A stretch of 53,121 nt of DNA. Source: Reyranella massiliensis 521 (lineage in GTDB: Bacteria > Pseudomonadota > Alphaproteobacteria > Reyranellales > Reyranellaceae). This document shows positions 34,894 to 44,755 of the stretch, one piece after another. Made by a program: the position numbers and the translations under genes. How positions within the stretch are numbered: the stretch's first letter is position 1; every line of letters starts with the position of its first letter. Under the pieces are notes generated by a model. The model ran no database searches. It worked only from the letters and a program-made list of their open reading frames with translations, and was not told the origin of the DNA. The stretch covers positions 1-53,121 of the forward strand of contig CAMAYC010000021.1 of NCBI GenBank assembly GCA_945862125.1, read 5' to 3'.

Positions 34894-37800
34894 ATGATTT
34901 CAGCGTTCTTCATCAATCGGCCGGTTCTCGCCAACGTCCTTGCGATCGTGATCGTGCTGATCGGCGGCGTGGCGCTGATGACCCTGCCGGTCGCCCAGTA
35001 TCCCAACGTCGTGCCGCCGACGGTCCAGGTCACGACGACCTACCCCGGCGCCAGCGCCAAGGTTGTTGTCGACAACGTTGCCCTGCCGGTCGAACTGCAG
35101 GTCAATGGCGTCGAGAAGATGATCTACATGCAGTCCTACAGCACGGACGCAGGCACCTACACTCTGACCGTCACGTTCGAGATCGGCACCGATCTCGATT
35201 TCGCTCAGGTGCTGGTGCAGAACAAGGTCAGTGCGGCGCTCGCTTCGCTGCCCATGTCCGTCCAGGCGCAAGGCCTGATCGTCGAAAAGAAGTCGACGTC
35301 GATCCTCCAGATCGTGTCCCTGACCTCGCCGGACCAGCGCTACGACAGCCTCTATCTCAGCAACTACGCGACCATCAACCTGGTCAACGAACTGTCGCGT
35401 CTGCCGGGCGTCGGCAACGTCAACGTGATGGGGGTCGGCCAGTACTCGATGCGCGTCTGGCTCGATCCGGAGAAGCTCTACACCTTTGGCCTCACGCCAT
35501 CCGACGTCACCCGCGTCATCCAGCAGCAGAGCCAGGACGTGAGCGCGGGCCAGGTCGGCATGCCGCCGGCGCCAAAGGGGCTGGACTTCCAATACACGAT
35601 CGACGTCGTCGGCCGCCTCAGCACGCCCGAGGAATTCAGCAACATCATCGTCAAGGCCGCCCAGGGCAATGGCGGCCGGATCGTCCGCATCAAGGACATC
35701 GGCCGCGTCGACCTCGGCGCCCAGTCATACGCCCAGACCTCGCAGATCAACGGCAAGCCCAACTCCGGCATCGCCATCTACCAGCTGCCCGATGCCAACG
35801 CTCTCGACGTCGCGAAGCGCGTCAACGACAAGATGGCCGAGCTTTCCAAGAACTTCCCGCCCGGCCTTTCCTACAGTGTGCCGTTCGACACCACCCGCTT
35901 CGTGCATGCGTCGATCAGGGAGGTCTTCATGACCCTGATCGAGGCGGGCATCCTGGTGTTGATCGTGATCGTGATCTTCCTGCAGGACTGGCGCGCCATG
36001 CTGGTGCCGGCAACGACGATCCCGGTCACGATCATCGGCGCCTTCGCGGCCATGGCAGCGCTGGGCTTCACCATCAACACGACAACCATGTTCGGCATCG
36101 TGCTGGCGATCGGCATCGTGGTCGACGACGCGATCGTGATTGTCGAAGGCGTGGCGCACCACATCGAACGCGGGATGACGCCGCACGACGCCGCGATCAA
36201 GGCGATGGACGAGCTGTTCGGGCCGGTCATCGGCATCACCCTCGTGCTGATGTCGGTGTTCCTGCCGGCCGCCTTCCTGCCCGGCCTGACCGGCCAGATG
36301 TTCGCCCAGTTCGCCCTGGTGATCGCGGCCACGGCCCTGATCAGCGCCATCAACGCCGCCACGCTGAAGCCGACGCAGTGCGCGATGTGGCTGCGGACGG
36401 CGGTGCCGCCGGAGAAGCGCAACATCTTCTTCCGCAGCTTCAACAAGGTCTACGGCAAGCTGGAAAACGCCTATGCGTCGCTGGTCGGCGCGATGGTCCG
36501 GCGCGCCGGCCTGATGGTCCTGCTCGCCCTGGTGATGGCCGGCATCGGCGCCTGGGGCGTCGCACGCCTGCCGACGGCCTTCATTCCCAACGAGGATCAG
36601 GGCTACCTGATGATCGGCGTACAGCTGCCGGACGGTGCCTCGCTGGAACGCACCGGTGCGACGCTCGATCAGGTGAGCAAGATCGCCATGGCCATGCCGG
36701 GCGTGGAAAACGTGGTGGCGCTGGGCGGCATGTCGGTGCTCGACAGCAACTCCGCCCTGGCGAATGCCGCTGTGTCCTACGTGATCCTGAAGGACTGGGA
36801 CGTGCGCTTGAAAGCCACCGGCCAGGACCTTCGGTCGATCGTCATGGGCCTCATGAAGGAGTTGCAGGTCCTGCAGGACGGACGGGCATTCGTCATCGTT
36901 CCGCCCGCCATTCAGGGTATCGGCAATGCCGGCGGCTTCCAGATGCAGGTCGAGCAGAAGGACGGCAGCTTCGACTACGGCAAGCTGCAGCGCGTGACGG
37001 ACGCTATGGTCGAGCAGGCCGGGACACAGTCCGCGCTCACCAACCTCGTCACCTCGTTCCGCGCCGGCGCGCCGCACATCCGCGTCGAGGTCGATCGCGT
37101 CAAGGCCGAGTCGCTCAAGGTTCCGGTCGGCGAGGTGTTCACGACGCTATCGGCCTACATGGGCTCCGGCTATGTGAACCGCTTCAACAAGTTCGGCCTC
37201 AGTCTCCAAGTCTACATCCAGGCCGATTCGCAGTACCGCACGCGGCCCGAGGATATCCTGAGACTGCAGGTGAAGAACCTCGACGGGCAGATGGTGCCGA
37301 TCGGCGCCATCGCCGAACTGCGCGAAGCCCTGGGTCCGCCGCTGATCAGCCTCTACAATCTCTATCCCTCGGCGGCGATCGTGGGCTCGCCGGCGACCGG
37401 CTTCAGTTCGGGCGAAGGCATCTCGCTGATGGACCAGATTGCCAACGCGATCCTGCCGCCCGGCACAGGCTACGAGTGGACGGCGATGGCCTACCAGGAG
37501 AATATCGTCGGCAACCAGCTCATGTACGTGTTCGCGCTGGCCATCCTGCTGGTCTATCTCTGCCTCGCCGGCCAGTACGAGAGCTGGGTGGCGCCACTCG
37601 CCGTGATCCTGGCCGTGCCGCTCGCGCTCAGCGGTCCGGCGATCGCGCTCACCGCCGTTGGCCTCGCCAACAACATCTACACCCAGATCGGCCTGATGCT
37701 GCTGATCGCGCTCGGCGCCAAGAACGCCATCCTGATCGTCGAGGTGGCCCGCGAACGGCGCCTGATCGACGGCAAGGATATCGTCGAGTCGGCCATCGAG

Positions 37801-38061
37801 GCGGCCCGCACCCGCTTCCGCCCCATCCTGATGACCTCCTTCGCCTTCATCCTGGGCGTCGTGCCGCTGGTGACGGCGACCGGCGCCGGCGCCAACTCGC
37901 GCATCTCCCTCGGCCTCTGCGTGTTCAGCGGCATGATCGCCTCGACCTGCCTCGCCGTGCTGTTCGTGCCGTCTTTCTTCACGGTGCTGCAACGCTTCGA
38001 GGAGCGGAAGAAGAAGGCTCCCAAGGCGCCGCCGGCCGAGGTTGCCGCCGCATCCCCCTGA
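34894..38061 (+). CDS. RND multidrug efflux permease (HAE1/AcrB family)
   Basis: 1055 residues, the usual length. Start MISAFFINRPVLANVLAIVI; the proton-relay Asp pair in TM4 is D411-D412 (GIVVDDAIVIVE) and the partner lysine in TM10 is K943 (LGAKNAILIVE). Typical 12-helix layout with two large periplasmic loops is evident from repeats such as PVAQYPNVVPPTVQVTTTYP and the C-terminal KKAPKAPPAEV. It exports hydrophobic drugs or lipids across both membranes with the adaptor before it. No outer-membrane TolC-type gene is in the operon; the next gene is a patatin lipoprotein. Confidence 0.96.
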   Translation: MISAFFINRPVLANVLAIVIVLIGGVALMTLPVAQYPNVVPPTVQVTTTYPGASAKVVVDNVALPVELQVNGVEKMIYMQSYSTDAGTYTLTVTFEIGTDLDFAQVLVQNKVSAALASLPMSVQAQGLIVEKKSTSILQIVSLTSPDQRYDSLYLSNYATINLVNELSRLPGVGNVNVMGVGQYSMRVWLDPEKLYTFGLTPSDVTRVIQQQSQDVSAGQVGMPPAPKGLDFQYTIDVVGRLSTPEEFSNIIVKAAQGNGGRIVRIKDIGRVDLGAQSYAQTSQINGKPNSGIAIYQLPDANALDVAKRVNDKMAELSKNFPPGLSYSVPFDTTRFVHASIREVFMTLIEAGILVLIVIVIFLQDWRAMLVPATTIPVTIIGAFAAMAALGFTINTTTMFGIVLAIGIVVDDAIVIVEGVAHHIERGMTPHDAAIKAMDELFGPVIGITLVLMSVFLPAAFLPGLTGQMFAQFALVIAATALISAINAATLKPTQCAMWLRTAVPPEKRNIFFRSFNKVYGKLENAYASLVGAMVRRAGLMVLLALVMAGIGAWGVARLPTAFIPNEDQGYLMIGVQLPDGASLERTGATLDQVSKIAMAMPGVENVVALGGMSVLDSNSALANAAVSYVILKDWDVRLKATGQDLRSIVMGLMKELQVLQDGRAFVIVPPAIQGIGNAGGFQMQVEQKDGSFDYGKLQRVTDAMVEQAGTQSALTNLVTSFRAGAPHIRVEVDRVKAESLKVPVGEVFTTLSAYMGSGYVNRFNKFGLSLQVYIQADSQYRTRPEDILRLQVKNLDGQMVPIGAIAELREALGPPLISLYNLYPSAAIVGSPATGFSSGEGISLMDQIANAILPPGTGYEWTAMAYQENIVGNQLMYVFALAILLVYLCLAGQYESWVAPLAVILAVPLALSGPAIALTAVGLANNIYTQIGLMLLIALGAKNAILIVEVARERRLIDGKDIVESAIEAARTRFRPILMTSFAFILGVVPLVTATGAGANSRISLGLCVFSGMIASTCLAVLFVPSFFTVLQRFEERKKKAPKAPPAEVAAASP

Positions 38062-38122
38062 TTGCGGCGGTAGATCGAGCCCCTTCCATCGTATATTCGA
38101 TGGGCAATTGGGGGGATCGAAT

Positions 38123-39331
38123 TTGGGCCTGAATAAATCGTTGTCGCTGGCGATGCTGTCGATCGGCTTCATCGCCCTCGGTGCCTGCTCGATCCCGGAA
38201 CGCGGAACCGCGGTGCCGGCCGCCGACACCGCCCGCGCCCTGCCGCTCGGCATTGCAAATGCGCGGTTCTTCGCCGACGAGGATCCTAAGGCCATCGTTG
38301 TCGAAGCCTCGCGAGCGTTCGAGCGCGAACAGGCCACACTGCGTGCCGAGGGCAAATCGACCACGCGCCTTCCTCCGGTCTACTATCTTGCGGTCTCCGG
38401 CGGCGGCGACAATGGCGCTTTCGGCGCCGGGTTGATGAATGGCTGGACGGCGCTCGGCACGCGACCGGAATTCAAGATGGTTACCGGCGTCAGCACCGGT
38501 GCGCTGATCGCCCCCTTCGCCTTTCTCGGACCCGGCTACGACGACGCGCTGCGCGATGTCTACACGACCATGACGCCCGAAAAGGTCTTCCGCGTGCGTG
38601 GCCTGACTGCGGCGCTGTTCGACGATGCCATGGCCGACACCGGCCCGCTGGCACAGGTGATCGAGAGCTACGCCGACCAGAAAATGCTCGATGCCATCGC
38701 GCGCGAGTACCAGAGGGGCCGTCTGCTACTGATCGGCACCACGCACCTCGACGCCCAGCGGCCGGTGATCTGGAACATCGGAGCCATAGCCGCCAGCGGC
38801 CATCCCGGCGCGCTCGAGCTGTTCCGCAAGATCCTACGCGCCTCGGCGGCCATCCCCGGTCTCTTCCAGCCCGTTCTGTTCGACGTCGAGATCGACGGCA
38901 AGAAGTATCAGGAGATGCATGTCGACGGCGGCGCCATCGCCCAGCTTTTCCTCTACCCGCCGTCGATCAACATCTCGAACAGCGGCATCCGTCGCGAACG
39001 GCACGCCTACATCATTCGCAATGCGCGGCTCGACCCCGACTATGCGGCGAGCGAGCGGCGGACCATCTCCATCGCCGGCCGCGCCATCAACACCATGCTG
39101 GCGGCCAGCGGCCAGAACGACGTGCTGCGCACCTACTTCGTCAGCCAGCGCGATGGAGTCGACTACAACCTCGCCTATATCGGCGCGGACTTCACCGCGC
39201 CCAAGGCCGGTGAGTTCGACCAGGCCTACATGCGCGCCCTCTACGCCTACGGCCTCCAGGAAGGTCGGGACGGCAAGGCCTGGCACAAGCTGCCGCCCGG
39301 CCTCCAGCGCACTGCCACTCCCAAGCAATAG
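38123..39331 (+). CDS. Patatin-like phospholipase lipoprotein
   Basis: 402 residues from a TTG start, chosen because GGGGGGA lies six bases upstream and gives a proper lipoprotein signal: MGLNKSLSLAMLSIGFIALG followed by Ala-Cys22. The oxyanion motif is SGGGDNGAFGAG (residues 92-103), the nucleophile motif is GVSTG with Ser124, and the Asp is in the HVDGGAIAQL segment. Patatin enzymes are Ser-Asp acyl hydrolases acting on lipids. A 61-base gap after the RND pump contains a short hairpin (CCATCG/CGATGG) around TATATT, perhaps a weak promoter. It may act on envelope lipids handled by the pump; this is speculation. Confidence 0.92.
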   Translation: MGLNKSLSLAMLSIGFIALGACSIPERGTAVPAADTARALPLGIANARFFADEDPKAIVVEASRAFEREQATLRAEGKSTTRLPPVYYLAVSGGGDNGAFGAGLMNGWTALGTRPEFKMVTGVSTGALIAPFAFLGPGYDDALRDVYTTMTPEKVFRVRGLTAALFDDAMADTGPLAQVIESYADQKMLDAIAREYQRGRLLLIGTTHLDAQRPVIWNIGAIAASGHPGALELFRKILRASAAIPGLFQPVLFDVEIDGKKYQEMHVDGGAIAQLFLYPPSINISNSGIRRERHAYIIRNARLDPDYAASERRTISIAGRAINTMLAASGQNDVLRTYFVSQRDGVDYNLAYIGADFTAPKAGEFDQAYMRALYAYGLQEGRDGKAWHKLPPGLQRTATPKQ

Positions 39332-39351
39332 CCACACAAGGCGGATGCCTC

Positions 39352-41070
39352 ATGACACAGGACAGCAGCACTTTCTGGAAAAAGTCCCGGGTTGAGCTTC
39401 GAGCGGCGGGGTTCGAGCCGGACAAAGCTGCCAAGACCACGGCCGTGGTGACGATCGCCAGCGCCTGGACCAACGCCCATCGCTGCAACAACCGGGTGCG
39501 CACCATCTCCGACCTGCTGATCGAAATCCTCGCCGAACGGGGCGGACAGGGCCTGGTCGTCGGCGCGCCGGCAGTGTCCGATGCTCTGACGCAAGGGACG
39601 CCCACGGCCGGCTACAGCCTCGTGTCGCGCGATGTCGTCGCCGATTGCTTCGAGATCGGTCACTACGCCCATCACGGCGACGCAATGATCGTGATCTCCG
39701 GTTGCGACAAGACCGGCGCCGCCGCCTTGATGCCACTCGCGCGGACCAACGCTTTCGGCCTGGTGCTGTATCCGGGCACCAGTTCACCCGGGAAAGTGGC
39801 CTTCGGCACCTGGGCGGCCAAGGGCAACAATCTCACGATCATGGACTATGTCGAGGGCCGCGCCGCCAACGAGGCCGGCCGGATATCGGGCGAGGAGCTG
39901 CTCGAGCTCGAACGCAACGTCATGCCCGGCAGCGGGACCTGTGGCGCGATGTTCACGGCCAACACCATGAGCACGATCGCCGAGGCGATCGGCATGATGC
40001 TACCACGCGGCGCTTCGCATCCCGCCGACTATGACGCCAAGAGCGACATCCACGCCGATGTCCGCGCCCAGGCACGGGCGTCGGTCGACGCGCTCTATCG
40101 CCTGATCGAAGCCGGCCTGCGGCCGCGCGACATCATGACCGAACGTGCCTTCGAGAACGCGATCGCCACGGTCTACGCGATGGGCGGTTCAACCAACATG
40201 TACCTTCACCTGCTGGCCATCGCGCGCGAGGCCCAGGTGCCGATCGGGATCGAGCGCATTCAGCAGGTCGGCGAACGGATTCCGCTGATCTCCAACCTGC
40301 AGCCCCATGGGCCCTATGCGATGGCGAGCCTGCACGCGATCGGAGGCGTGCCGGTCGTGATGAAGGAACTATTGCGCGCCGGCCTGCTGCACGGCGACGT
40401 GATGACGGTCACCGGCAAGACCCTGGCCGAGAACCTGGCCGATGTTCCGACGCTGGAGCAGATGCCCCGCCAGGACATCGTCTTTCCGGTCGCGCGCCCG
40501 GTCGCGGCGCCGAACAATCACATCAGCGTGCTGAAAGGCAATATTGCCCCGGAAAGCTGCCTGCTGAAACTCAGCGGCAAGACGTTGGAGAAGGGACAGT
40601 TCCGCGGCACCGCCAAGGTGTTCGAGTCCGAAGCCGACACGATGAAGGCCATCCGCGCCGGCCAGATCGTGCCCGGCACCGTCGTCGTCGTGCGCAACGT
40701 GGGTCCCGTTGGCGGACCCGGCATGCCCGAGATGGTGATGCTGACGATCCAATTGCAGGGACGTGGCCTCGGAGAGGACGTTGCCTTGATCACCGACGGT
40801 CGTTTCTCGGGCGTCAGCCACGGAATCTTGATCGGGCACATCTCGCCGGAAGCCGCACGTGGCGGCCCGATCGCGGCAGTCCGCGACGGCGACACGATCG
40901 TCATCGATCCGGGAGCGCGGACCCTCAATCTGGAAGTCCCCGACGCAGAGATCGCCCGCCGCATGGGCGAGTGGCGCGCCCCCGATCCGACCGGCCGCGT
41001 GAGGCCGGGATCGGTTCACGACAAGTACATTCGCCTGGTGTCATCGGCCCACCATGGCTGCGTGGTGTGA
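39352..41070 (+). CDS. IlvD/Edd-family dehydratase (dihydroxy-acid or sugar-acid dehydratase)
   Basis: 572 residues, typical length. Three iron-sulfur cysteines are visible: Cys45 (TNAHRCNN), Cys118 in ISGCDKTGA with the Mg-site Lys120, and Cys197 in [14 protein letters not shown]. Further signatures are [12 protein letters not shown] near residue 485 and [14 protein letters not shown]. The family dehydrates dihydroxy acids or aldonic acids. The N-terminal Cys context differs from classical IlvD ('NxWxxxxPC'), so it may be a paralog for sugar acids. It starts 20 bases after the patatin gene. Confidence 0.92.
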   Translation: MTQDSSTFWKKSRVELRAAGFEPDKAAKTTAVVTIASAWTNAHRCNNRVRTISDLLIEILAERGGQGLVVGAPAVSDALTQGTPTAGYSLVSRDVVADCFEIGHYAHHGDAMIVISGCDKTGAAALMPLARTNAFGLVLYPGTSSPGKVAFGTWAAKGNNLTIMDYVEGRAANEAGRISGEELLELERNVMPGSGTCGAMFTANTMSTIAEAIGMMLPRGASHPADYDAKSDIHADVRAQARASVDALYRLIEAGLRPRDIMTERAFENAIATVYAMGGSTNMYLHLLAIAREAQVPIGIERIQQVGERIPLISNLQPHGPYAMASLHAIGGVPVVMKELLRAGLLHGDVMTVTGKTLAENLADVPTLEQMPRQDIVFPVARPVAAPNNHISVLKGNIAPESCLLKLSGKTLEKGQFRGTAKVFESEADTMKAIRAGQIVPGTVVVVRNVGPVGGPGMPEMVMLTIQLQGRGLGEDVALITDGRFSGVSHGILIGHISPEAARGGPIAAVRDGDTIVIDPGARTLNLEVPDAEIARRMGEWRAPDPTGRVRPGSVHDKYIRLVSSAHHGCVV

Positions 41071-41091
41071 GGGAGCGACTTGCCCGCGACG

Positions 41092-43287
41092 TCACACCTT
41101 CCGCCCGATGCCTTCGCGCAGTCGCAATGCTGCGAAGGAGATGTCCTCGGCAAGGGCGACCAGCATGCGCGTTTCCTCGTCGCTGAAGGCGTTGGGCTGC
41201 TCGGCATAGAGGGTAAGGGCTACGAAGATCTTCCCTTCTATTTTTAGCGGTATGCCGATGCTGGCGTGGAAATTTCGCTGGAGCGCCGCCACGCGCCACG
41301 GCGCCATCGCAGGATTGGTCTCAAAATCCTGGTTCACCTGTACCTGCCCCGTTCGCAACGCGCCGCCGGTCGGGCCAGTCGACCGTGGGCCGTCACCCCA
41401 GCTTACGGCCGCCTGGGCGAGGTAACCATCGTCGACACCCGCGATCGCCAGGAAGCGGATAGTCTTGCCCGCATCGTTGTTTGGGGCGCTGACGCAGGCC
41501 AAACGGTAGCCGCCGAGATGGACGAGAATCTCGCACATCTCATGATAGAGATCGACCTCCGCTCCGGCCCGCAGCAGCACGCTGTTGGCGGCCTGCAGCG
41601 CCTTCTGCACGCGTGACAGCCGGACGACCTCGCGTTCCAGTTCCTTGCGTTGCGTGATGTCGCGAACGAAACTCTGACGATAGATGCTGCCATCGACGTC
41701 GAAAGCCCGTCCGCTGATCTCGACCGGGAAGATCGACCCATCCTTACGCCGGTGTGCGCCTTCGACCAGCACGCCGCTGGCTGTGTCCGTAGCATCCCAG
41801 ATCGCATTGAACCGCGCGAGTTCTTCCGGCGGTTGAAGATCGCGGACATTGAGGCTGCGGAGTTCGCTCTCGCTGTAGCCATAGGCCGCGACTGCCGCCT
41901 CGTTTGCCTCGATGATAAGCCCGTCGGGCCGGGTCAGAAGCACGATATCCCGCGCCATTCTGACGAGCCGCTCGAAATGATTGGTGATCGCCGAACGCTC
42001 CTCGCGCTGTTGAGCGTGGAACGCGAGCAGGCTGGCGTATTCTCCTCGCCACAGCACGATCAGCAAGCAGGCCGCCAGCACAACGGCGGCGCCGATCACA
42101 AGGGTAAGCGTCAGCTCCTTACGCTGAAGTGGCTGGGTGATTTCCGCCACGTCGGTCTTGGCGACGACGATCCAGGGCACGCCGTTCACGCGGCGAGACG
42201 CCGTCAGGACTTCCACGCCCCGGTAGTCGGGGCCAATCCATTCGCCATCGCCCTGAACGACAGCTCGCGCCGCTGGCAGCGTGCTGCCCTCAAGGGGGAC
42301 ACGAAATTCGAGGGGTTTCGGGACAGGTTCGAGGCGAGGCGGCGGCGTTATGAACACGACGTCGGCGCCCTCGCGGCGGACGACCACCACCTCGGAGGAA
42401 GGGCTGGCCGTGGGCCATGACTCGATCTGTGCGAAAAGCAGAGCGAAGGGATCAACCGCCATAGCGAGTACGGCCGTCGCCGGTCCGGTCCCTCGATGCT
42501 CGGTGAGGGGCACGAGAAAGACCATGCGCGGCTGTGGCGGCGTTCCATCGAGGTGAACATCGACGATGCTCTTACGCTGCTCCGGAGTGATTGCGAGAGC
42601 CGCGGCGGCCGTAAGCGTCTCGCGGTCCGGCATGCTGCCCTCGCCGATGTGGGAAAGGACTCTGCCGTCGGCGGCAATAAGCGAGACCGTCGTTCGTTCG
42701 CTATTGCTGGCAAGCGCCTCTGCGAACTGAAGCTGAACTGCCCGCTGGACATCCTGGTCCGCGGGCAAGCGATCGAGCGGCAACCCCCGAAGGGAGGTCG
42801 CCAGAAGCTCGGCGTCGATTGCACGCTCAAGCAACCATTTGCCGATCTCCTGTGCCTTCAGGCGTGCCACCGCCTCCTGCTGTGAAGCTCGATCCGCCTG
42901 GGACGTGCTCGCAAGGTCCCTGCTGTAGAGGTAGCCGATGACGGCAAGGCTGGACGCCACGACCAGCAGGGCAATCGTCAATCCGAGCGCCTGTCGCTTC
43001 ATCGCGGTTTCTATGACGGGCGCGCCTACGGCGCGCTTCTGCGCGGTTTGGAGGTACCAGGCGCCGAATGCGATGAGCGCCAGTGCCACGACATAGGTCG
43101 CCAGCATCCAGGGTGAGATGAGGAAGGCAATGAAGTCCGCGGTATGGGCGACAGGATCCAGCGGGCCTGCCGTCACCAGCCAGGCACCCACGAAGGCGTA
43201 TCCGACGGCAACCATGCACAGACCGGCGAACAACCGGCGGCTATTGCGGAAACTCGAGTGTGTAGCCGGATCCAATACTTGTTTCAT
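41092..43287 (-). CDS. Membrane sensor with extracellular (dCache-like), PAS and GAF domains but no output domain
   Basis: 731 residues. Three membrane helices near residues 20-41, 57-80 and 98-120, then a periplasmic domain of about 270 residues, a fourth helix (LTLVIGAAVVLAACLLIVLW), a PAS domain (ARDIVLLTRPDGLIIEANEA through FVRDITQRKELEREV) and a GAF domain (SVLLRAGAEVDLYHEMCEIL to the end). It stops right after the GAF; no kinase, GGDEF or other effector is present, unlike most such proteins. ATG 43287 is chosen; an in-frame GTG lies upstream at 43386. It is divergent from the ClpP-like gene. Confidence 0.83.
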   Translation of the reverse strand: MKQVLDPATHSSFRNSRRLFAGLCMVAVGYAFVGAWLVTAGPLDPVAHTADFIAFLISPWMLATYVVALALIAFGAWYLQTAQKRAVGAPVIETAMKRQALGLTIALLVVASSLAVIGYLYSRDLASTSQADRASQQEAVARLKAQEIGKWLLERAIDAELLATSLRGLPLDRLPADQDVQRAVQLQFAEALASNSERTTVSLIAADGRVLSHIGEGSMPDRETLTAAAALAITPEQRKSIVDVHLDGTPPQPRMVFLVPLTEHRGTGPATAVLAMAVDPFALLFAQIESWPTASPSSEVVVVRREGADVVFITPPPRLEPVPKPLEFRVPLEGSTLPAARAVVQGDGEWIGPDYRGVEVLTASRRVNGVPWIVVAKTDVAEITQPLQRKELTLTLVIGAAVVLAACLLIVLWRGEYASLLAFHAQQREERSAITNHFERLVRMARDIVLLTRPDGLIIEANEAAVAAYGYSESELRSLNVRDLQPPEELARFNAIWDATDTASGVLVEGAHRRKDGSIFPVEISGRAFDVDGSIYRQSFVRDITQRKELEREVVRLSRVQKALQAANSVLLRAGAEVDLYHEMCEILVHLGGYRLACVSAPNNDAGKTIRFLAIAGVDDGYLAQAAVSWGDGPRSTGPTGGALRTGQVQVNQDFETNPAMAPWRVAALQRNFHASIGIPLKIEGKIFVALTLYAEQPNAFSDEETRMLVALAEDISFAALRLREGIGRKV

Positions 43288-43386
43288 GTCATTCTGGCGT
43301 TCATCTTTTTGCAGATACCAGTTGCAGTTGCCAGCCGCATAGAGGAATGATCGATACTGCGTGAAATAAAAAGTTGCCTTATACAC

Positions 43387-43452
43387 AATAATTGTATGGT
43401 TATTGCTCGACTGTAACTTGCACGAGCAATGATATTATTAATGACAATTATT
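43387..43452. promoter_or_regulatory. Nested inverted repeats in a divergent AT-rich intergenic region
   Basis: Inner arms ATTGCTCG (43402-43409) and CGAGCAAT (43423-43430) are exact complements, 13 bases apart. Outside them AATAATTGT (43387-43395) and ACAATTATT (43444-43452) are also exact complements. The segment is far richer in A/T than its surroundings and lies between the sensor gene and the ClpP-like gene, so it probably contains both promoters and one or more operator sites. The binding protein is unknown. Confidence 0.6.
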
Positions 43453-43475
43453 AGACATTGCAGAGGGATGGTAAA

Positions 43476-44651
43476 GTGCGGTTGCTGTACCTGCTGATAG
43501 GCGGATCATTGCTCGGGCTTTTCGCCGTCACGGGCCAAGGGGCGACGCTCAGTGTCGACAGCAAAACCATTCCCGGACTGACCGCAAAGTCCTCGATCGT
43601 CACCCATACGCTCCGCCTCTCAGGTCCGATCGAGGAGGGCGATGCCGACAGGCTCCGGGTTATCCTGGCCCGGCTCAAGACGACATCGCCGCCGCAGGCC
43701 CCTGGGCGGCCATTTGCCACCATCGAACTCAGCAGCGCCGGCGGCGACGTCTATGAAGGCCTCAAGATCGGCTATCTGCTCCGCGAGTACAGCGTCGCTT
43801 CCGTTGTCCGCGCCAAGGATCTCTGCCTGTCGGCCTGCGCCCTGGCCTTTCTCGGTGGCACCTTGAGCCGGGCCGGTCCCACCTTCGTACCAAGCCGCAG
43901 TATCGAAATTCGTGGCCAGGTCGGCTTTCACAACTTCTCTCTGAATACAAACAGCGACCAGGTTCCCTCCACACAGAGCAGTCGCGACGGCCTCGTGGTG
44001 GGCTTCGGCATGGCCCGGGGGGGAGCCTCGGCATTGGTGCGCTACGCCGCCACGATGGGCATCGATACTTCCTTCATCGCGCGCCTGCTGGCGCGCTCTG
44101 TTGAACAGTGGGAGTACATCGATGTTGCAGGAACGTTCATCACCCTGCAGGTTTGCCCCATCGGTCTCGACCGCCTTCGAACCACTCCCGTGTCGATTGC
44201 CACGAACATCTGCAACAACGCGACCGCCGGATTTAATCCGGTAACGCCCTTACAGAGCCGGCAGTTCTCGCCGCGCGAGGGCAAGCGGCATATGCTTGAG
44301 GAGGTTCAGCAGAATATCGAAGCCTTTTCGATGAAGGGACCACTTCTCGCCCAGCTCAAGGCGGTCCTTGCCACACGGGACGACCAGCTCCTCGACGCCG
44401 TTTACAACGATCTTCGCAGCGCCGGGATCCCCTTGCCGGCACCCCTCGGTTCCTTTTTCATTGTGACCGGCTATTCGGCCGGCCCATACAGCATCGAATG
44501 TCATGTGAGCTTTTCGCGTGACGATCCCGGACGTTTCGACGTCATCCTTCAAGGACCGGAAGGAGCACTGAAGCCCCTTCAGTCGCCCCCGCCCGCTTGT
44601 CCGGGACTTTTCCTCTACGACCAGAACGACGTTCTTAACCCGCAACGCTGA
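43476..44651 (+). CDS. Exported ClpP/crotonase-fold protein, probable periplasmic
   Basis: 391 residues from a GTG with AGAGGG eight bases upstream. The signal peptide is LLYLLIGGSLLGLFAVTGQG. The core reads ATIELSSAGGDVYEGLKIGY, LREYSVASVVRAKDLCLSAC, ALAFLGG and VGFHNFSL, the pattern of ClpP-like proteins widespread in alphaproteobacteria ('SPGGSLxxG ... CxSACALAFLGG ... VGxH'). The Ser in LSAC and the His in GFHNF could be catalytic, with a third residue not identified. The C-terminal 170 residues, including PYSIECHVSFSRDDPG, match nothing I know. Activity unproven. Confidence 0.75.
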   Translation: MRLLYLLIGGSLLGLFAVTGQGATLSVDSKTIPGLTAKSSIVTHTLRLSGPIEEGDADRLRVILARLKTTSPPQAPGRPFATIELSSAGGDVYEGLKIGYLLREYSVASVVRAKDLCLSACALAFLGGTLSRAGPTFVPSRSIEIRGQVGFHNFSLNTNSDQVPSTQSSRDGLVVGFGMARGGASALVRYAATMGIDTSFIARLLARSVEQWEYIDVAGTFITLQVCPIGLDRLRTTPVSIATNICNNATAGFNPVTPLQSRQFSPREGKRHMLEEVQQNIEAFSMKGPLLAQLKAVLATRDDQLLDAVYNDLRSAGIPLPAPLGSFFIVTGYSAGPYSIECHVSFSRDDPGRFDVILQGPEGALKPLQSPPPACPGLFLYDQNDVLNPQR

Positions 44652-44755
44652 CTGTCCCCTGGAGTGGGATGCGCCATCCGACTTTTGTGCGTTTCAAGGC
44701 CCTTCTCGATTTGTGACTGATTGCGTACCGGCAGTTCACTTCCTGGGAGCGTGCC

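Noticed and set aside
38086-38103. CCATCG/CGATGG hairpin before the patatin gene as a terminator of the RND operon
   Set aside because: Six-base stem with no T-run; better explained as part of a weak promoter or chance.
36378-38132. 584-codon plus-strand frame overlapping the RND pump gene
   Set aside because: Same-strand shifted frame of the pump gene, no membrane pattern of its own.
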